Of a DNA stretch of 64,000 nt, positions 17,313 through 25,887 are shown piece after piece. The translations under genes and the position numbers were made by a program. Under the pieces are notes generated by a model. The model was given only the letters and a program-made list of their open reading frames with translations. It did no database searches and had not been told where the DNA came from. Source of the stretch: Pirellulales bacterium (GTDB lineage Bacteria > Planctomycetota > Planctomycetia > Pirellulales > Lacipirellulaceae); assembly GCA_022841705.1 (NCBI GenBank), contig JALHQZ010000002.1, positions 248,001-312,000 on the forward strand, in the 5' to 3' direction. Position 1 is the first letter of the stretch, and the number at the start of each line of letters is the position of its first letter.

Positions 17313-18389
17313 ATGAACCGCCGTCAATATATTCCGCAATTAAACAACACTCGCCGCGGTTTCACCTTGGTGGAACTGCTGGTGGTGATCGCCATCATCG
17401 GCATTCTGGTGGCGCTGCTCTTGCCCGCTGTGCAAGCGGCGCGCGAAGCGGCCCGACGAACGCAGTGCACCAATCAACTGAAGCAACTTGCGATTTCGTT
17501 TCATAATCATCACGATACGTATCGGCACTTGCCGAGCGGCGGATGGTGGGTAACGTTCCTGGGATATCCCGAATATGGCAATGGCAAGAATCAACCCGGA
17601 GGCTGGATGTATAACATTCTGCCGTTCATGGAAGAGCAAGCCCTACATGACATTGGCAAGGGCGCCACGACCGTAGCGGCTCGCCGAGCCGCCACGAAAC
17701 AGCGGGTCCAAAGTCCGTTTTCGGGGATGACGTGCCCTAGTCGGCGGAGTGCGAATCTCTTCGACTTCACCAGCACTGGCCTGAACTACATCGACTGTGA
17801 CCCGTTCGAACAATGCAGCAAAACGGATTATGCCGCTAATGCAGGGGACATGATTGTGTCCGAACCTTCAGCCGGTGTGCCGTACACTGTCACCACCTAT
17901 CAGGAAGGGCTTAACAACGACTGGAAATTGCTCAAGTGGACGCGCGTTAAGTACAACAACGGCGTGCAATCGGGGACAGAATCATTACGCGATGGTACCG
18001 GAGTTATCTACACCCATTCGGAAGTCTCGTTCCGACGCATCGTTGATGGAACTTCTAAAACCTACATGGTCGGCGAGAAGTACATGTCCACCGACAACTA
18101 CGATGACGGGCTCGACGCCGGAGACAACGAACCTGCGTTTGCCGGTGGCAACGCTGACACGCTTCGAGTCACTGCGATGGTCACAACGGGGAACATCAAA
18201 TTAGCCCTCGGAACGGATCAACCGGGCAGTTCCGATAGCAAAGGCGAATACATGTTTGGCTCCGCCCACGCAGGTGGATTTAATATGGCGATGTGTGACG
18301 GCTCCGTGTCATTGGTTCAATTCGACCTCGATCCGCATGTGCATCGCGTGGCTGGTCACCGGAGCGATGGCGACAGCCAAACCAACTAA
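17313..18389 (+). CDS. DUF1559 protein with type IV pilin-like N-terminus
   Basis: 358 residues. The N-terminus has the prepilin cleavage and methylation motif [20 protein letters not shown] followed by [17 protein letters not shown], the planctomycete DUF1559 signature. The prepilin peptidase would cut before the phenylalanine and leave a pseudopilin-like helix in the membrane. The C-terminal part has the family end motif ([19 protein letters not shown]). AAGGAC eight bases before the ATG supports the start. The function of the family is unknown, though genomes of this phylum hold tens to hundreds. It lies 159 bases after the FecR/LamG gene. Confidence 0.92.
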   Translation: MNRRQYIPQLNNTRRGFTLVELLVVIAIIGILVALLLPAVQAAREAARRTQCTNQLKQLAISFHNHHDTYRHLPSGGWWVTFLGYPEYGNGKNQPGGWMYNILPFMEEQALHDIGKGATTVAARRAATKQRVQSPFSGMTCPSRRSANLFDFTSTGLNYIDCDPFEQCSKTDYAANAGDMIVSEPSAGVPYTVTTYQEGLNNDWKLLKWTRVKYNNGVQSGTESLRDGTGVIYTHSEVSFRRIVDGTSKTYMVGEKYMSTDNYDDGLDAGDNEPAFAGGNADTLRVTAMVTTGNIKLALGTDQPGSSDSKGEYMFGSAHAGGFNMAMCDGSVSLVQFDLDPHVHRVAGHRSDGDSQTN

Positions 18390-18467
18390 CGACTTGTGAA
18401 ACCGAGAGGCGGCAAGAGCTGTGAATTACCTTTGTTTGTTCGTGCTTCAACCCAGGAGTCGAGTCTC

Positions 18468-19169
18468 ATGAAAGTGCATCAGTTAGCGGTAGCGGGAGCC
18501 CTGTTGGCTCTCCTCGGCCCGGTCGCCCTCGCCGGAACGTACAAGACCATCACCATTGATGGCGACTACAGCGATTGGACCGGCGTTCCCGTTGTTGATA
18601 GTGACGGGGGCGACAACGTGGGCGGACCCGATATTGGCGATACACAGGTTGCGAACGATGCGGATTATCTGTACGTGCGCAATTCCTTCCCAAACGGCTT
18701 GTCACTGGGAACGTTCATCACGATCGACATTGACGAAGATGTGAACACCGGCTTCGACGTCTTCGGGTTGGGCTTGGTGGGCAGCGAAGCGGGCTGGCAG
18801 AACGATTTTCCGTTCACGCAGGCCACGGGCGTCTTCAACGACGGGGTCGGGATGAACGGCCCGTTTTTCGGCATTGGCGCCGCGCTGCTGGCGTTTGATG
18901 GCGTGAACTTTGCGAACCATCCCAACCGGGAACTTGCATTCGACCTCGATATTCTGCGAAACGTAACCAACACCGCGATCTTCCCCGACAACACCATTCG
19001 GCTGTTGGTGTGGACGGACCTCGGCGTGGGTCCGGACGGGACTTTCGGCGGTTTCAACGGCGACGTGAGCGGCGTGATCGAGTACACGTTGGCCGTGCCG
19101 GAGCCGGCGACACTGGGGCTCGTGGCCGTAGGGCTGGCGAGCTTCGTTGGCCTCCGCCGCCGTAGCTAA
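18468..19169 (+). CDS. PEP-CTERM sorted exported protein, beta-sandwich type
   Basis: 233 residues from the ATG at 18468, selected because AGGAG lies nine bases upstream. A signal peptide (MKVHQLAVAGALLALLGPVALA) is followed by a domain with ITIDGDYSDWTGVPVVDSDGGD, the start of a CBM9-like or DOMON-like fold that often binds sugars, with ANDADYLYVRNSF and FITIDIDEDVNTGFD. The C-terminus is VPEPATLGLVAVGLASFVGLRRRS: PEP motif, hydrophobic helix, arginines. An exosortase would cut at the PEP motif and anchor the product at the surface. It shares its fold with the next gene, so the two may be paralogues. Confidence 0.88.
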   Translation: MKVHQLAVAGALLALLGPVALAGTYKTITIDGDYSDWTGVPVVDSDGGDNVGGPDIGDTQVANDADYLYVRNSFPNGLSLGTFITIDIDEDVNTGFDVFGLGLVGSEAGWQNDFPFTQATGVFNDGVGMNGPFFGIGAALLAFDGVNFANHPNRELAFDLDILRNVTNTAIFPDNTIRLLVWTDLGVGPDGTFGGFNGDVSGVIEYTLAVPEPATLGLVAVGLASFVGLRRRS

Positions 19170-19197
19170 CTTTATTGTTACGAACGAAACTGGCGAA

Positions 19198-19227
19198 GGC
19201 GGAGGTCGCTCTCCTGCGGCCTCCGCC
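19198..19227 (+). terminator. Hairpin between two PEP-CTERM genes
   Basis: GGCGGAGG (19198-19205) and CCTCCGCC (19220-19227) pair perfectly around a 14-base loop, 29 bases after the stop of the first gene. No T run follows, so it may moderate read-through to the next gene or protect the upstream message rather than terminate fully. Confidence 0.4.
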
Positions 19228-19294
19228 AGCCGCCGTTCGAAAACAGACAACTTGAACAATAGTTTTGGCGCCTCCTGGCGATGGAGTTTGAGCG

Positions 19295-20245
19295 ATGAAG
19301 ATGAACCTAACGCGATGGGTCGTTTGTACGGCTGCCCTTGGGCTGTTCTCGTTTCCTCTGGCATGGGCAGAGGCAGGGACATTTGCCAACATTAAAGTGC
19401 AAGGCGCCGAACCGGAACCACCCGGCACGGAGTTCGACGATTGGGCCGGCATCCCCGTGATTTCGATGGACCCGGCCGACAACGAGGGAGACGATAATGG
19501 CCGGCCGCTGAGTGACATTAAGGAAGTCTCAATCGCTAACAACGCGGAGTTTCTATTTGTGCGGATCGGCTACTATACCGACAGCACGATCAACACCTAC
19601 ATCAACTTCGATACGGATTCCAACCCGGCCACCGGCTATCGCAGCAACTTATTTCCAGATTTGGAGATTGGCACGGAATTCGGATATGTGAATGACTTTC
19701 CGTTTGGCCAATTCGGACCCTCGCCAAACATTTTCAATACGAACGTCTCGATCACTGGCGGCCCCTTAGGAAATGGCGGCGCGTTGATTTGGCCCTTCTG
19801 GAACGAGAATGGCACGCAAAAGCAAAAGGAACTGGCGATTCCGCTGACCGCGATGATCACGTTCCCGGCCGGGCCGGCGTTCCCGAATACTTCGTTCGAC
19901 TTATATGTCTGGAACGAAGATGGACTCGGCGATCGCACAGACAAGATTTCCTACACCTTGGCGACCGCCCCTGCCGGCGTGATCGGCGACTACAACAACA
20001 ACATGACCGTCGACGCCGCCGACTACACCGTCTGGCGAGACAACTTTGGCACAAGTTTTACCCTGCCGCATCGCGACCCGGCCAACACCAGTAATGTGAG
20101 CCAAGCGGATTACACCTCATGGGCGATGCGGTTCAACCAAACCGGCGGCGCGAGCGCCGCGGTGGTGAGCGCCGTGCCGGAACCAACTTCCGTGCTGCTT
20201 GTGTTGTTGGCGGTCGGTTCGCTGGGGGTCTATCGGCGCCGCTAG
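19295..20245 (+). CDS. PEP-CTERM exported protein with CBM9-like and dockerin-like parts
   Basis: 316 residues; GGAG eight bases before the ATG supports the start. After a signal peptide (MKMNLTRWVVCTAALGLFSFPLAWA) a beta domain resembles that of the preceding gene (FDDWAGIPVISMDPADNEGDD, SIANNAEFLFVRIGYYTDSTINTYINFDTDSNPATG). Near the end comes the dockerin-like segment GDYNNNMTVDAADYTVWRD and the second half-repeat SQADYTSWAMRFN, whose acidic loop resembles a calcium site. The C-terminus is a PEP-CTERM signal (AVPEPTSVLLVLLAVGSLGVYRRR). The product should be secreted and anchored; ligand unknown. Confidence 0.88.
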   Translation: MKMNLTRWVVCTAALGLFSFPLAWAEAGTFANIKVQGAEPEPPGTEFDDWAGIPVISMDPADNEGDDNGRPLSDIKEVSIANNAEFLFVRIGYYTDSTINTYINFDTDSNPATGYRSNLFPDLEIGTEFGYVNDFPFGQFGPSPNIFNTNVSITGGPLGNGGALIWPFWNENGTQKQKELAIPLTAMITFPAGPAFPNTSFDLYVWNEDGLGDRTDKISYTLATAPAGVIGDYNNNMTVDAADYTVWRDNFGTSFTLPHRDPANTSNVSQADYTSWAMRFNQTGGASAAVVSAVPEPTSVLLVLLAVGSLGVYRRR

Positions 20246-20285
20246 TTACTCACTCTGCTCTGTGCGTCTTTATGCTTACTTATTG

Positions 20286-22001
20286 ATGCCAACGCTCTCG
20301 AGACAACTCGAACAATCGCGGCGCCTACGGCGACGGTCGGGGCAGGCCGTCGCTGGGGTGCTCGCGCTGCTGTTGCCGCTGGCGAGTTGGGCGGGGCAAC
20401 TTGAAATCGTGGTGCCGGCTTACTTTTATCCGTCGGGCGGCGCGGGGCTGTGGAGTAGTCTCAACACCGCGGCGGCGCAAGTTCCGCTCACGGCGATCAT
20501 GAATCCCAACAGCGGACCGGGAAACGCGCGCGACACGAATTATGTGAATGCCGTCAACAATCTTCGCACTGCGGGTGGCAACGTTATCGCTTACATCTAC
20601 AGTAGCTACGGCAACCGTCCGCTGGCCGATGTGTACGCCGACATCGACAAGTACGCCAACTGGTACAGCATCGACGGCATTTTCGTGGACGAAATGTGGA
20701 ACGCCGGGCCGCAGGCGAAAGTCGATTACTACGCCAGCATTTACCAGTATGTGAAAAGCAAAAACGCGGCGTGGGAAGTGATGGGCAACCCCGGCACAAC
20801 CACGCTGGAGAATTACGCCAATACGCCCACTGCCGACCGACTGATGGTATTCGAGAACGTAGGGACCAGTTACCCTGGCTACAACCCTTCGAGCTGGAAC
20901 TACAAGTACGATCGCTCGCGGTTCGTACATCTGGTGCATACGCAAGCGTCACAGGCGAACATGGAAGTCGATGTAGAACGGGCTCTTCAGTACAACGCGG
21001 GGGGGATTTATGTCACCAATGACGTGATGAATAACCCGTGGGACACGCTCCCCTCGTACTGGAATGCCCAGGTGGCCCGCGTCGCGGCGATCAACGCTTC
21101 GCTCGCCATGCCCGGTGCGCTGGCGACCCAAACCAACACGGTGCTCGGCGGAACGCTCACCGTCGATGCCCTGCGCGACGATTGGGCCGCAATTCCCAAG
21201 TTCCCCGTCGATAACGATGGCTCCTTCCCATCCGGGCCGGAACTCAATGTGACCGAAGTGAGTGTTGCTAACGATGCGACAAATGTCTACTTTCGCGTTG
21301 AGCTCGACGCGGTGGGCGGTAACCCGCTGCCGGTGCTTGGCAGTCGTCATAATATCTTCATCGATAAGGATCAGAATCGAGCGACGGGATTTGTGGGGAC
21401 GACCAGCCGGTTCGCACTCGGCGCCGATTTCTTGATTCAAGGGGGCAACTTGTACTCATTCAGCGGAACGCTCCAATCGCAGTTCACCTGGACCAACCTC
21501 GGCGCCATCACAGCGAACGCCGCCACGCTAGACGATTTGGAGCTGGCCGTGCCGATCGCGCAGCTTGGATCCCCCGACGAGTTTAACTTCATTCTTCTTG
21601 GCGACAATACCACGTCGGACGACTACTATCCGACCGCCGGCGTGCAGGGCGTCTCCGGTAACTATCTGCGGTACGACATTGTGAAACCGGGCGACTTTAA
21701 CGACGACGGCTCCGTGGGAGCGGCGGACTACGACGTGTGGCGCGCCCATTTCGGCACGGCCAACCCCGCCGGCGACGCCAACCGCGATGGAACCGTTGAC
21801 GCGGCCGACTATGTGTTTTGGCGGGATGCGGCGCTGGGCGCGGCTGCTTCCTCGGCCGTGCCGGAACAATCGACAGTGGCGCTTGGCGGTGTGGCGCTCG
21901 GCATGGGTTGGCTAGTTCAGCGCCGGCGCGGCATAATCGCAGCAGCAACTTCTGTTCGGCAGCTCCATATCGCGAATCGCAGGGAAGGTGGGACATGGTA
22001 G
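20286..22001 (+). CDS. Spherulation-specific family 4 (spherulin 4) protein with CBM9-like, dockerin-like and PEP-CTERM modules
   Basis: 571 residues. A signal peptide is visible (RRRSGQAVAGVLALLLPLASWA). Residues about 40-280 match the spherulin-4 family, a (beta/alpha)8 barrel related to endo-alpha-galactosaminidases (VVPAYFYPSGGAGLWSSL, TAIMNPNSGPG, IAYIYSSYGNRP, IDGIFVDEMWN, GIYVTNDVM). A CBM9-like domain follows (DALRDDWAAIPKFPVDND, NIFIDKDQNRATGF), then a dockerin-like segment (GDFNDDGSVGAADYDVWRAHFG, DANRDGTVDAADYVFWRD). The sorting signal is a variant, VPEQ rather than VPEP, and after the arginines (QRRRG) the protein runs on for about 23 residues, which is unusual. The ATG at 20286 has no clear Shine-Dalgarno. 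It overlaps the next gene by seven bases. Confidence 0.86.
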   Translation: MPTLSRQLEQSRRLRRRSGQAVAGVLALLLPLASWAGQLEIVVPAYFYPSGGAGLWSSLNTAAAQVPLTAIMNPNSGPGNARDTNYVNAVNNLRTAGGNVIAYIYSSYGNRPLADVYADIDKYANWYSIDGIFVDEMWNAGPQAKVDYYASIYQYVKSKNAAWEVMGNPGTTTLENYANTPTADRLMVFENVGTSYPGYNPSSWNYKYDRSRFVHLVHTQASQANMEVDVERALQYNAGGIYVTNDVMNNPWDTLPSYWNAQVARVAAINASLAMPGALATQTNTVLGGTLTVDALRDDWAAIPKFPVDNDGSFPSGPELNVTEVSVANDATNVYFRVELDAVGGNPLPVLGSRHNIFIDKDQNRATGFVGTTSRFALGADFLIQGGNLYSFSGTLQSQFTWTNLGAITANAATLDDLELAVPIAQLGSPDEFNFILLGDNTTSDDYYPTAGVQGVSGNYLRYDIVKPGDFNDDGSVGAADYDVWRAHFGTANPAGDANRDGTVDAADYVFWRDAALGAAASSAVPEQSTVALGGVALGMGWLVQRRRGIIAAATSVRQLHIANRREGGTW

Positions 22002-22714
22002 TGCGAAAGTTCGGATTGTTGGCCCTCATAGTCAGTGCGCTGACGAGCGCTGCAGCGCGGGGCGACGAAGCGCCCCGCCCGTTCATCGACGCCACCGCTC
22101 CCGGCTGGCGCGCACTCGGCGAAAGTGACTTCGTGAACGTCAACTGCAACGAAGACACTTGGACCTGGACCGACGGCAAAGCGAAGTGCACCGGCGATCC
22201 GGTGGGCGTGATTCGTTCCAAAGACTCGTTCACCAACTTTGAACTTGTCGCGACCTGGCGGCACCTGAAGTCCGGCGGCAACTCGGGCATTTTCGTCTGG
22301 GCGAGTGACGCGGCGCTCGAAGGCCTCACTCCGGGCACGCTACCGAAAGGGGGCATCGAAGTGCAGGTGCTCGACCACGGTTTCACTCAGCAGTACATCG
22401 AAGAAACGGGCCAACCGGCCGATTGGTTTACCACCGATGGGGACGTCTTCCCCGTCGGCACGGCTAAGATGCAGCCCTTCGAACCGATCTCCCCACACGG
22501 CGATCGCAGTTTCCCCCGCAAGAAACTGAGCAACAAGCTCGGCGAGTGGAACCACTACTACATCCGCTGCCTGAACGGCGAAATCCGCCTGTGGGTCAAC
22601 GGCGAAGAAGTGTCGGGCGGAACCGACTGCACGCGCGCCACCGGTTACATCTGTTTGGAATCGGAAGGCGCACCCGTCGAGTTTCGCGACATTCGCATTC
22701 GCGTTTTACCGTAG
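21995..22714 (+). CDS. DUF1080 (3-keto-disaccharide hydrolase) family protein
   Basis: 239 residues from the ATG at 21995, with AGGGAAGG upstream and a seven-base overlap with the spherulin-4 gene. A signal peptide (VRKFGLLALIVSALTSAAARG) exports the protein. The DUF1080 fold is a LamG-like jelly roll and the motifs are clear: GWRALGESDFVNVNCNEDTWTWTDGKAKCTG, FELVATWRHLKSGGNSGIFVWAS, GIEVQVLDHGF, EWNHYYIRCLNGEIRLWVNGEEV, GYICLESEGAPVEFRDIRI. Some members hydrolyse 3-keto-glycosides. The next gene is an oxidoreductase of the Gfo/Idh/MocA family, a common partner in the 3-keto sugar route, so this pair may degrade a glycan in the periplasm. A short dyad CCGTAG-T-CTACGG spans its stop. Confidence 0.9.
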   Translation: MVVRKFGLLALIVSALTSAAARGDEAPRPFIDATAPGWRALGESDFVNVNCNEDTWTWTDGKAKCTGDPVGVIRSKDSFTNFELVATWRHLKSGGNSGIFVWASDAALEGLTPGTLPKGGIEVQVLDHGFTQQYIEETGQPADWFTTDGDVFPVGTAKMQPFEPISPHGDRSFPRKKLSNKLGEWNHYYIRCLNGEIRLWVNGEEVSGGTDCTRATGYICLESEGAPVEFRDIRIRVLP

Positions 22715-22746
22715 TCTACGGAAACTACAATTAAATAGGTCATTTC

Positions 22747-24030
22747 ATGAAGAAGCCCAACCTCGGTAGCACTAGGCGGCAGTTTTTGCAACGGAGCGCA
22801 GCTGCGTCGGCAGCGCTTGCGGCAAGTGGGTCGATTGTTCGCGCCGCACACACCGGCGTGGATGAAACGCTGCGCATCGGCCTGGTGGGCTGCGGTGGCC
22901 GCGGCGCCGGCGCGACGATTGACGCGCTTTATGCCGATTCCAACGCCAAGCTCGTGGCCGTTGGCGACACCTTTGCCGACCGCTGCACGGAAGCACTCGA
23001 TGCGATGCTGCTCGACGAAGGTGTGGGCGATCGAGTGGCGGTGGAGAAAGACAAAATCTTCACGGGGTTCGACGCCTACAAGCAGGTGGTCAATTGCGGG
23101 GTGGATGTGGTGCTGCTGGCGACACCGCCGCATTTTCGGCCGGAACATTTTGAGTACGCCGTCTCGAAGGACAAGCACTGCTTTGTCGAGAAGCCGGTTG
23201 CGACGGACATCCCCGGCCTCCACCGGATGGCAGCCGCGTGCGATGTGGCCCGCAGCAAGAACCTGTCGGTCGTCTCCGGCCTCTGCTGGCGGTACGATCC
23301 GGGCGTGAAGGAAACGATTCAGCGGATTCAGGATGGCGCGATCGGCGAGATTCTCTCCATTGAATCGTCGTACAACACGAACACCCTGTGGCACCGAGGC
23401 GACAAGCCCGACTGGAGCCGGATGGAGTATCAGATTCGCAACTGGCTGTACTACACCTGGCTCAGCGGCGACATGATTTGCGAGCAGGCGGTTCACAGCA
23501 TCGACAAAACGGCATGGCTGTTGGGCGACGCCAGTCCCAAGTCGGCGTTCGCGCTCGGCGGGCGGCAACAACGGACCGACAAGAAGTACGGCCACATCTA
23601 CGACCACTTCGCGGTGTTTTACGAATATCCGGGTGGCCAGCGCGTGTACCTCACCTGCCGGCAGCAGGATGGCTGCTCACTGAAAGTTGAAGAGACCGTT
23701 GTCGGCACGAAGGGGACCGCCGAAGTCTTGGCGACCAAAATCAATGGCCCCACCAAGTGGGAATACAAAGGCCCCAAGCCCAGCATGTACCGCGTGGAGC
23801 ACGAAGAGTTCTTCCGCAGTATCCGCGAAGGCAAACCGATCGACAACTCTGCCTATATGCTCAACAGCACGCAAATCGGCATCATGGGCCGGATGGCGGC
23901 TTACTCGGGCCAAACGCTCACCTGGGAGCAAGTCTCCGGCAGCACGGAAAAGCTCGGGCCGGAGAAGTACGACTGGACCGATGTCCCCGAACCCCTGGTG
24001 GCGATTCCGGGGATGACGAAGTTCGCGTGA
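22747..24030 (+). CDS. Gfo/Idh/MocA family oxidoreductase, Tat-exported
   Basis: 427 residues. The twin-arginine signal is STRRQFLQRSAAASAALAASG at residues 8-28, so the protein is folded with its cofactor in the cytoplasm and sent through TatC. A Rossmann NAD(P) site (RIGLVGCGGRGAGATIDAL) is followed by the EKPV motif (HCFVEKPVATD), the C-terminal substrate domain, and SGDMICEQAVHSID. Family members oxidise or reduce sugar hydroxyls. The position next to DUF1080 and the spherulin-4 glycosidase suggests a 3-keto-glycoside route, which is inference. The gene begins 32 bases after the DUF1080 stop, with AGGTC upstream of the ATG. Confidence 0.93.
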   Translation: MKKPNLGSTRRQFLQRSAAASAALAASGSIVRAAHTGVDETLRIGLVGCGGRGAGATIDALYADSNAKLVAVGDTFADRCTEALDAMLLDEGVGDRVAVEKDKIFTGFDAYKQVVNCGVDVVLLATPPHFRPEHFEYAVSKDKHCFVEKPVATDIPGLHRMAAACDVARSKNLSVVSGLCWRYDPGVKETIQRIQDGAIGEILSIESSYNTNTLWHRGDKPDWSRMEYQIRNWLYYTWLSGDMICEQAVHSIDKTAWLLGDASPKSAFALGGRQQRTDKKYGHIYDHFAVFYEYPGGQRVYLTCRQQDGCSLKVEETVVGTKGTAEVLATKINGPTKWEYKGPKPSMYRVEHEEFFRSIREGKPIDNSAYMLNSTQIGIMGRMAAYSGQTLTWEQVSGSTEKLGPEKYDWTDVPEPLVAIPGMTKFA

Positions 24031-24065
24031 TGAACCTGATGCAAAACTTGCAAGTTCGCGCGAAC

Positions 24066-24166
24066 TCCCTCTCCCTCTGGGAGAGGGTCGGGGTGAGGGT
24101 GATGCGGGTATCAACCCAATTTTCTGTAAGACGGCCCTCACCCAACCCTCTCCCGAGGGGAGAGGG
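24066..24166. repeat. Interrupted palindrome of 'CCCTCTCCCTCTGGGAGAGGG' type
   Basis: Left arm 24066-24100 (CCCTCTCC...GAGAGGGTCGGGGTGAGGGT) is complementary, with a few differences, to right arm 24136-24166 (CCCTCACCC...GGGGAGAGGG). This word is a repeat family known from many unrelated bacterial genomes. It separates the Gfo/Idh/MocA stop from the FGE-like gene; the frame runs open through it, but the resulting peptide (SLSLWERVGVRV, PSPNPLPRGEG) is just a translated repeat. Confidence 0.9.
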
Positions 24167-24185
24167 CTACGATGCGCGCATCGGA

Positions 24186-25346
24186 ATGCTTTGCATTACG
24201 ATTCTCTGGACCTCACACTGCGCTGCAGAACTACCGCTCGGGGTCGTTGCGGAAAGGCCATCAACCGGCCCCGCCGTCGCGATCGACGGCGGCTTCATGG
24301 TTCCGTACGAGCAGCCGATTCCGGGAACTGAAGTCTCGGTTGCGATGGTTCCCGTTCCTGGCGGCGAGTTTCTGCTCGGCAGTCCGGAGAACGAACCCGA
24401 ACGCAATTCCGACGAAGGCCCTCAGCGCAAGATCACCGTCCCGCCGTTTTGGATGGCGAAGTACGAAACGCGCTGGGCCGAGTATCGGCCGTTCATGGAG
24501 CTGTGCTCCGTCTTCGAGCGGTTCAACGACCGCGGCATCCGACCGGTGACGGACGCCAACACAGCCGATGCGATCACGGCGCCTTCAAAGCTCTACGAGC
24601 CCGATTTCACGTTCAACGCCGGCGAAGACCCGCAGCTCCCGGCCGTCACGATGACGCAGTTCTCGGCCAAGCAGTATTCTAAGTGGTTGAGTCTGCTGAC
24701 CGCGCAGTTCTATCGCCTGCCGAGCGAAGCTGAATGGGAGTATGCCTGCCGCGCGGGAACCACAACCGCTTACGGATTTGGTGGCGATGCCGCGGAACTC
24801 GACGCCTACGCCTGGACCACCGACAACAGCGACGATGTCACCCATCCCGTGGGCGGAAAGCAGCCGAACGCCTGGGGTCTGTACGATTTGCACGGCAACG
24901 CCTGCGAATGGGTGCTCGACGCCTATGACGAAGCGGGCTACAAACATTTGACAGGCGACGCCGTCGCGGTCGACGCTATAAACTGGCCGATCAAAGTCTT
25001 CCCGCGCGTGCTGCGGGGTGGGTCAGCGCTGCTCGACGCCACCGCGTGCCGCTCCGCCGCGCGGCGGGCGAGTGATGATGCGGAACTGAAATCGTACGAT
25101 CCCAACACGCCCAAAAGCCCGTGGTGGTTTGCCAGTGACGAAGCCCAAGACATCGGTTTTCGCCTGATTCGCCCGCTGGAATCTCCTCCCGCCGCCGACC
25201 GCGGCAAGTTCTGGGATGCTGATGTGCCGACGATTAGCGCGATCGTTCGCCTGCGAATCGAGAAAGAAGGCCGCGGCGAATTCGGCGTGATCGACCCCGA
25301 TTTGCCCGCTGCAATTGAGACTCTGAAGACGCCAACAAGTCCGTAG
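24186..25346 (+). CDS. Formylglycine-generating-enzyme-like (FGE-sulfatase/SUMF1 domain) exported protein
   Basis: 386 residues from the ATG at 24186, which opens a short signal peptide (MLCITILWTSHCAA). The FGE-sulfatase fold is clear: VAMVPVPGGEFLLGSPENE, FWMAKYETRWAEY, PAVTMTQFSAKQYSKWLS, YRLPSEAEWEYACRAGTTTAYGFG, NAWGLYDLHGNACEWVLDAYD, RVLRGGSALLDATACRSAARR. True FGEs use two cysteines to oxidise a sulfatase cysteine to formylglycine; only one (in ACRSAARR) is at the expected place, so this is more likely a structural relative than a sulfatase activator. No sulfatase is encoded in the window. It is 155 bases after the oxidoreductase gene, with a palindrome between. Confidence 0.85.
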   Translation: MLCITILWTSHCAAELPLGVVAERPSTGPAVAIDGGFMVPYEQPIPGTEVSVAMVPVPGGEFLLGSPENEPERNSDEGPQRKITVPPFWMAKYETRWAEYRPFMELCSVFERFNDRGIRPVTDANTADAITAPSKLYEPDFTFNAGEDPQLPAVTMTQFSAKQYSKWLSLLTAQFYRLPSEAEWEYACRAGTTTAYGFGGDAAELDAYAWTTDNSDDVTHPVGGKQPNAWGLYDLHGNACEWVLDAYDEAGYKHLTGDAVAVDAINWPIKVFPRVLRGGSALLDATACRSAARRASDDAELKSYDPNTPKSPWWFASDEAQDIGFRLIRPLESPPAADRGKFWDADVPTISAIVRLRIEKEGRGEFGVIDPDLPAAIETLKTPTSP

Positions 25347-25887
25347 CTTGGGTCCCCCGACCCGAGCAATCTTCGCGCACTAGCAGCGGCCACCCGCCGT
25401 GATTGGCGCCCAGAACTCAGCACTATTCACGGTTTGGGCCGTGATATATTTCAGTTCGCCGATTCTTAACGTGCCGCAGTCGCAAGCCGGCATGCTCCAT
25501 CGCGTGCCCGATCTGGCGCCACAGCTTCTCCTGTCCACCGCATTCTCCGGAGAAATCACGCTCAATCAACAGAGCGATTGTGAGCGCATGCATTCAATTC
25601 ACAAATCGACCATGTGTTCGGCACGCTTGTTGCGATGCTCACAATCAGAACGGACGACTTCGTCGTGGTTGGCGTGTCAAGTTCCGCAAGCGTCAGCGGT
25701 GTCTTGGCGTCGGCAGGGGGCGCTAATCATCGCGGTTGCGTGTGAAAACTTGGCCGCCAACCACGGCGCGAGTTCGATCTCACTGCTACTGTCCCCTTCC
25801 GGATTGTCCCACCACCCTTCCACCTTCACTTCCGCGACTTCGCTCACTGGACTTCCAGAGGCGCCGCTCAACCCCCACAGGTTTTGC
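25347..25887. other. Gene-free region with two dyads
   Basis: No gene is supported in about 540 bases although one frame stays open through most of it; the peptide shows no domain. Visible structures are TCACGG-TTTGGG-CCGTGA (25427-25444) and a separated pair GATTGTGAGC (25576-25585) and GCTCACAATC (25637-25646), each arm containing the lac-operator half TTGTGAGC. Either could be a regulator site for the VCBS gene downstream. Confidence 0.45.

Noticed and set aside
24030..24185. Upstream ATG (TGATG overlap) for the FGE-like gene
   Set aside because: The extra N-terminus is only the translated CCCTCTCCC-type palindrome (SLSLWERVGVRV, PSPNPLPRGEG); the signal peptide starts at 24186.
25399..25887. 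Extension of the VCBS gene by 163 codons upstream
   Set aside because: No domain, no ribosome site and low-complexity-like peptide; the signal-like helix begins at the ATG at 25888.
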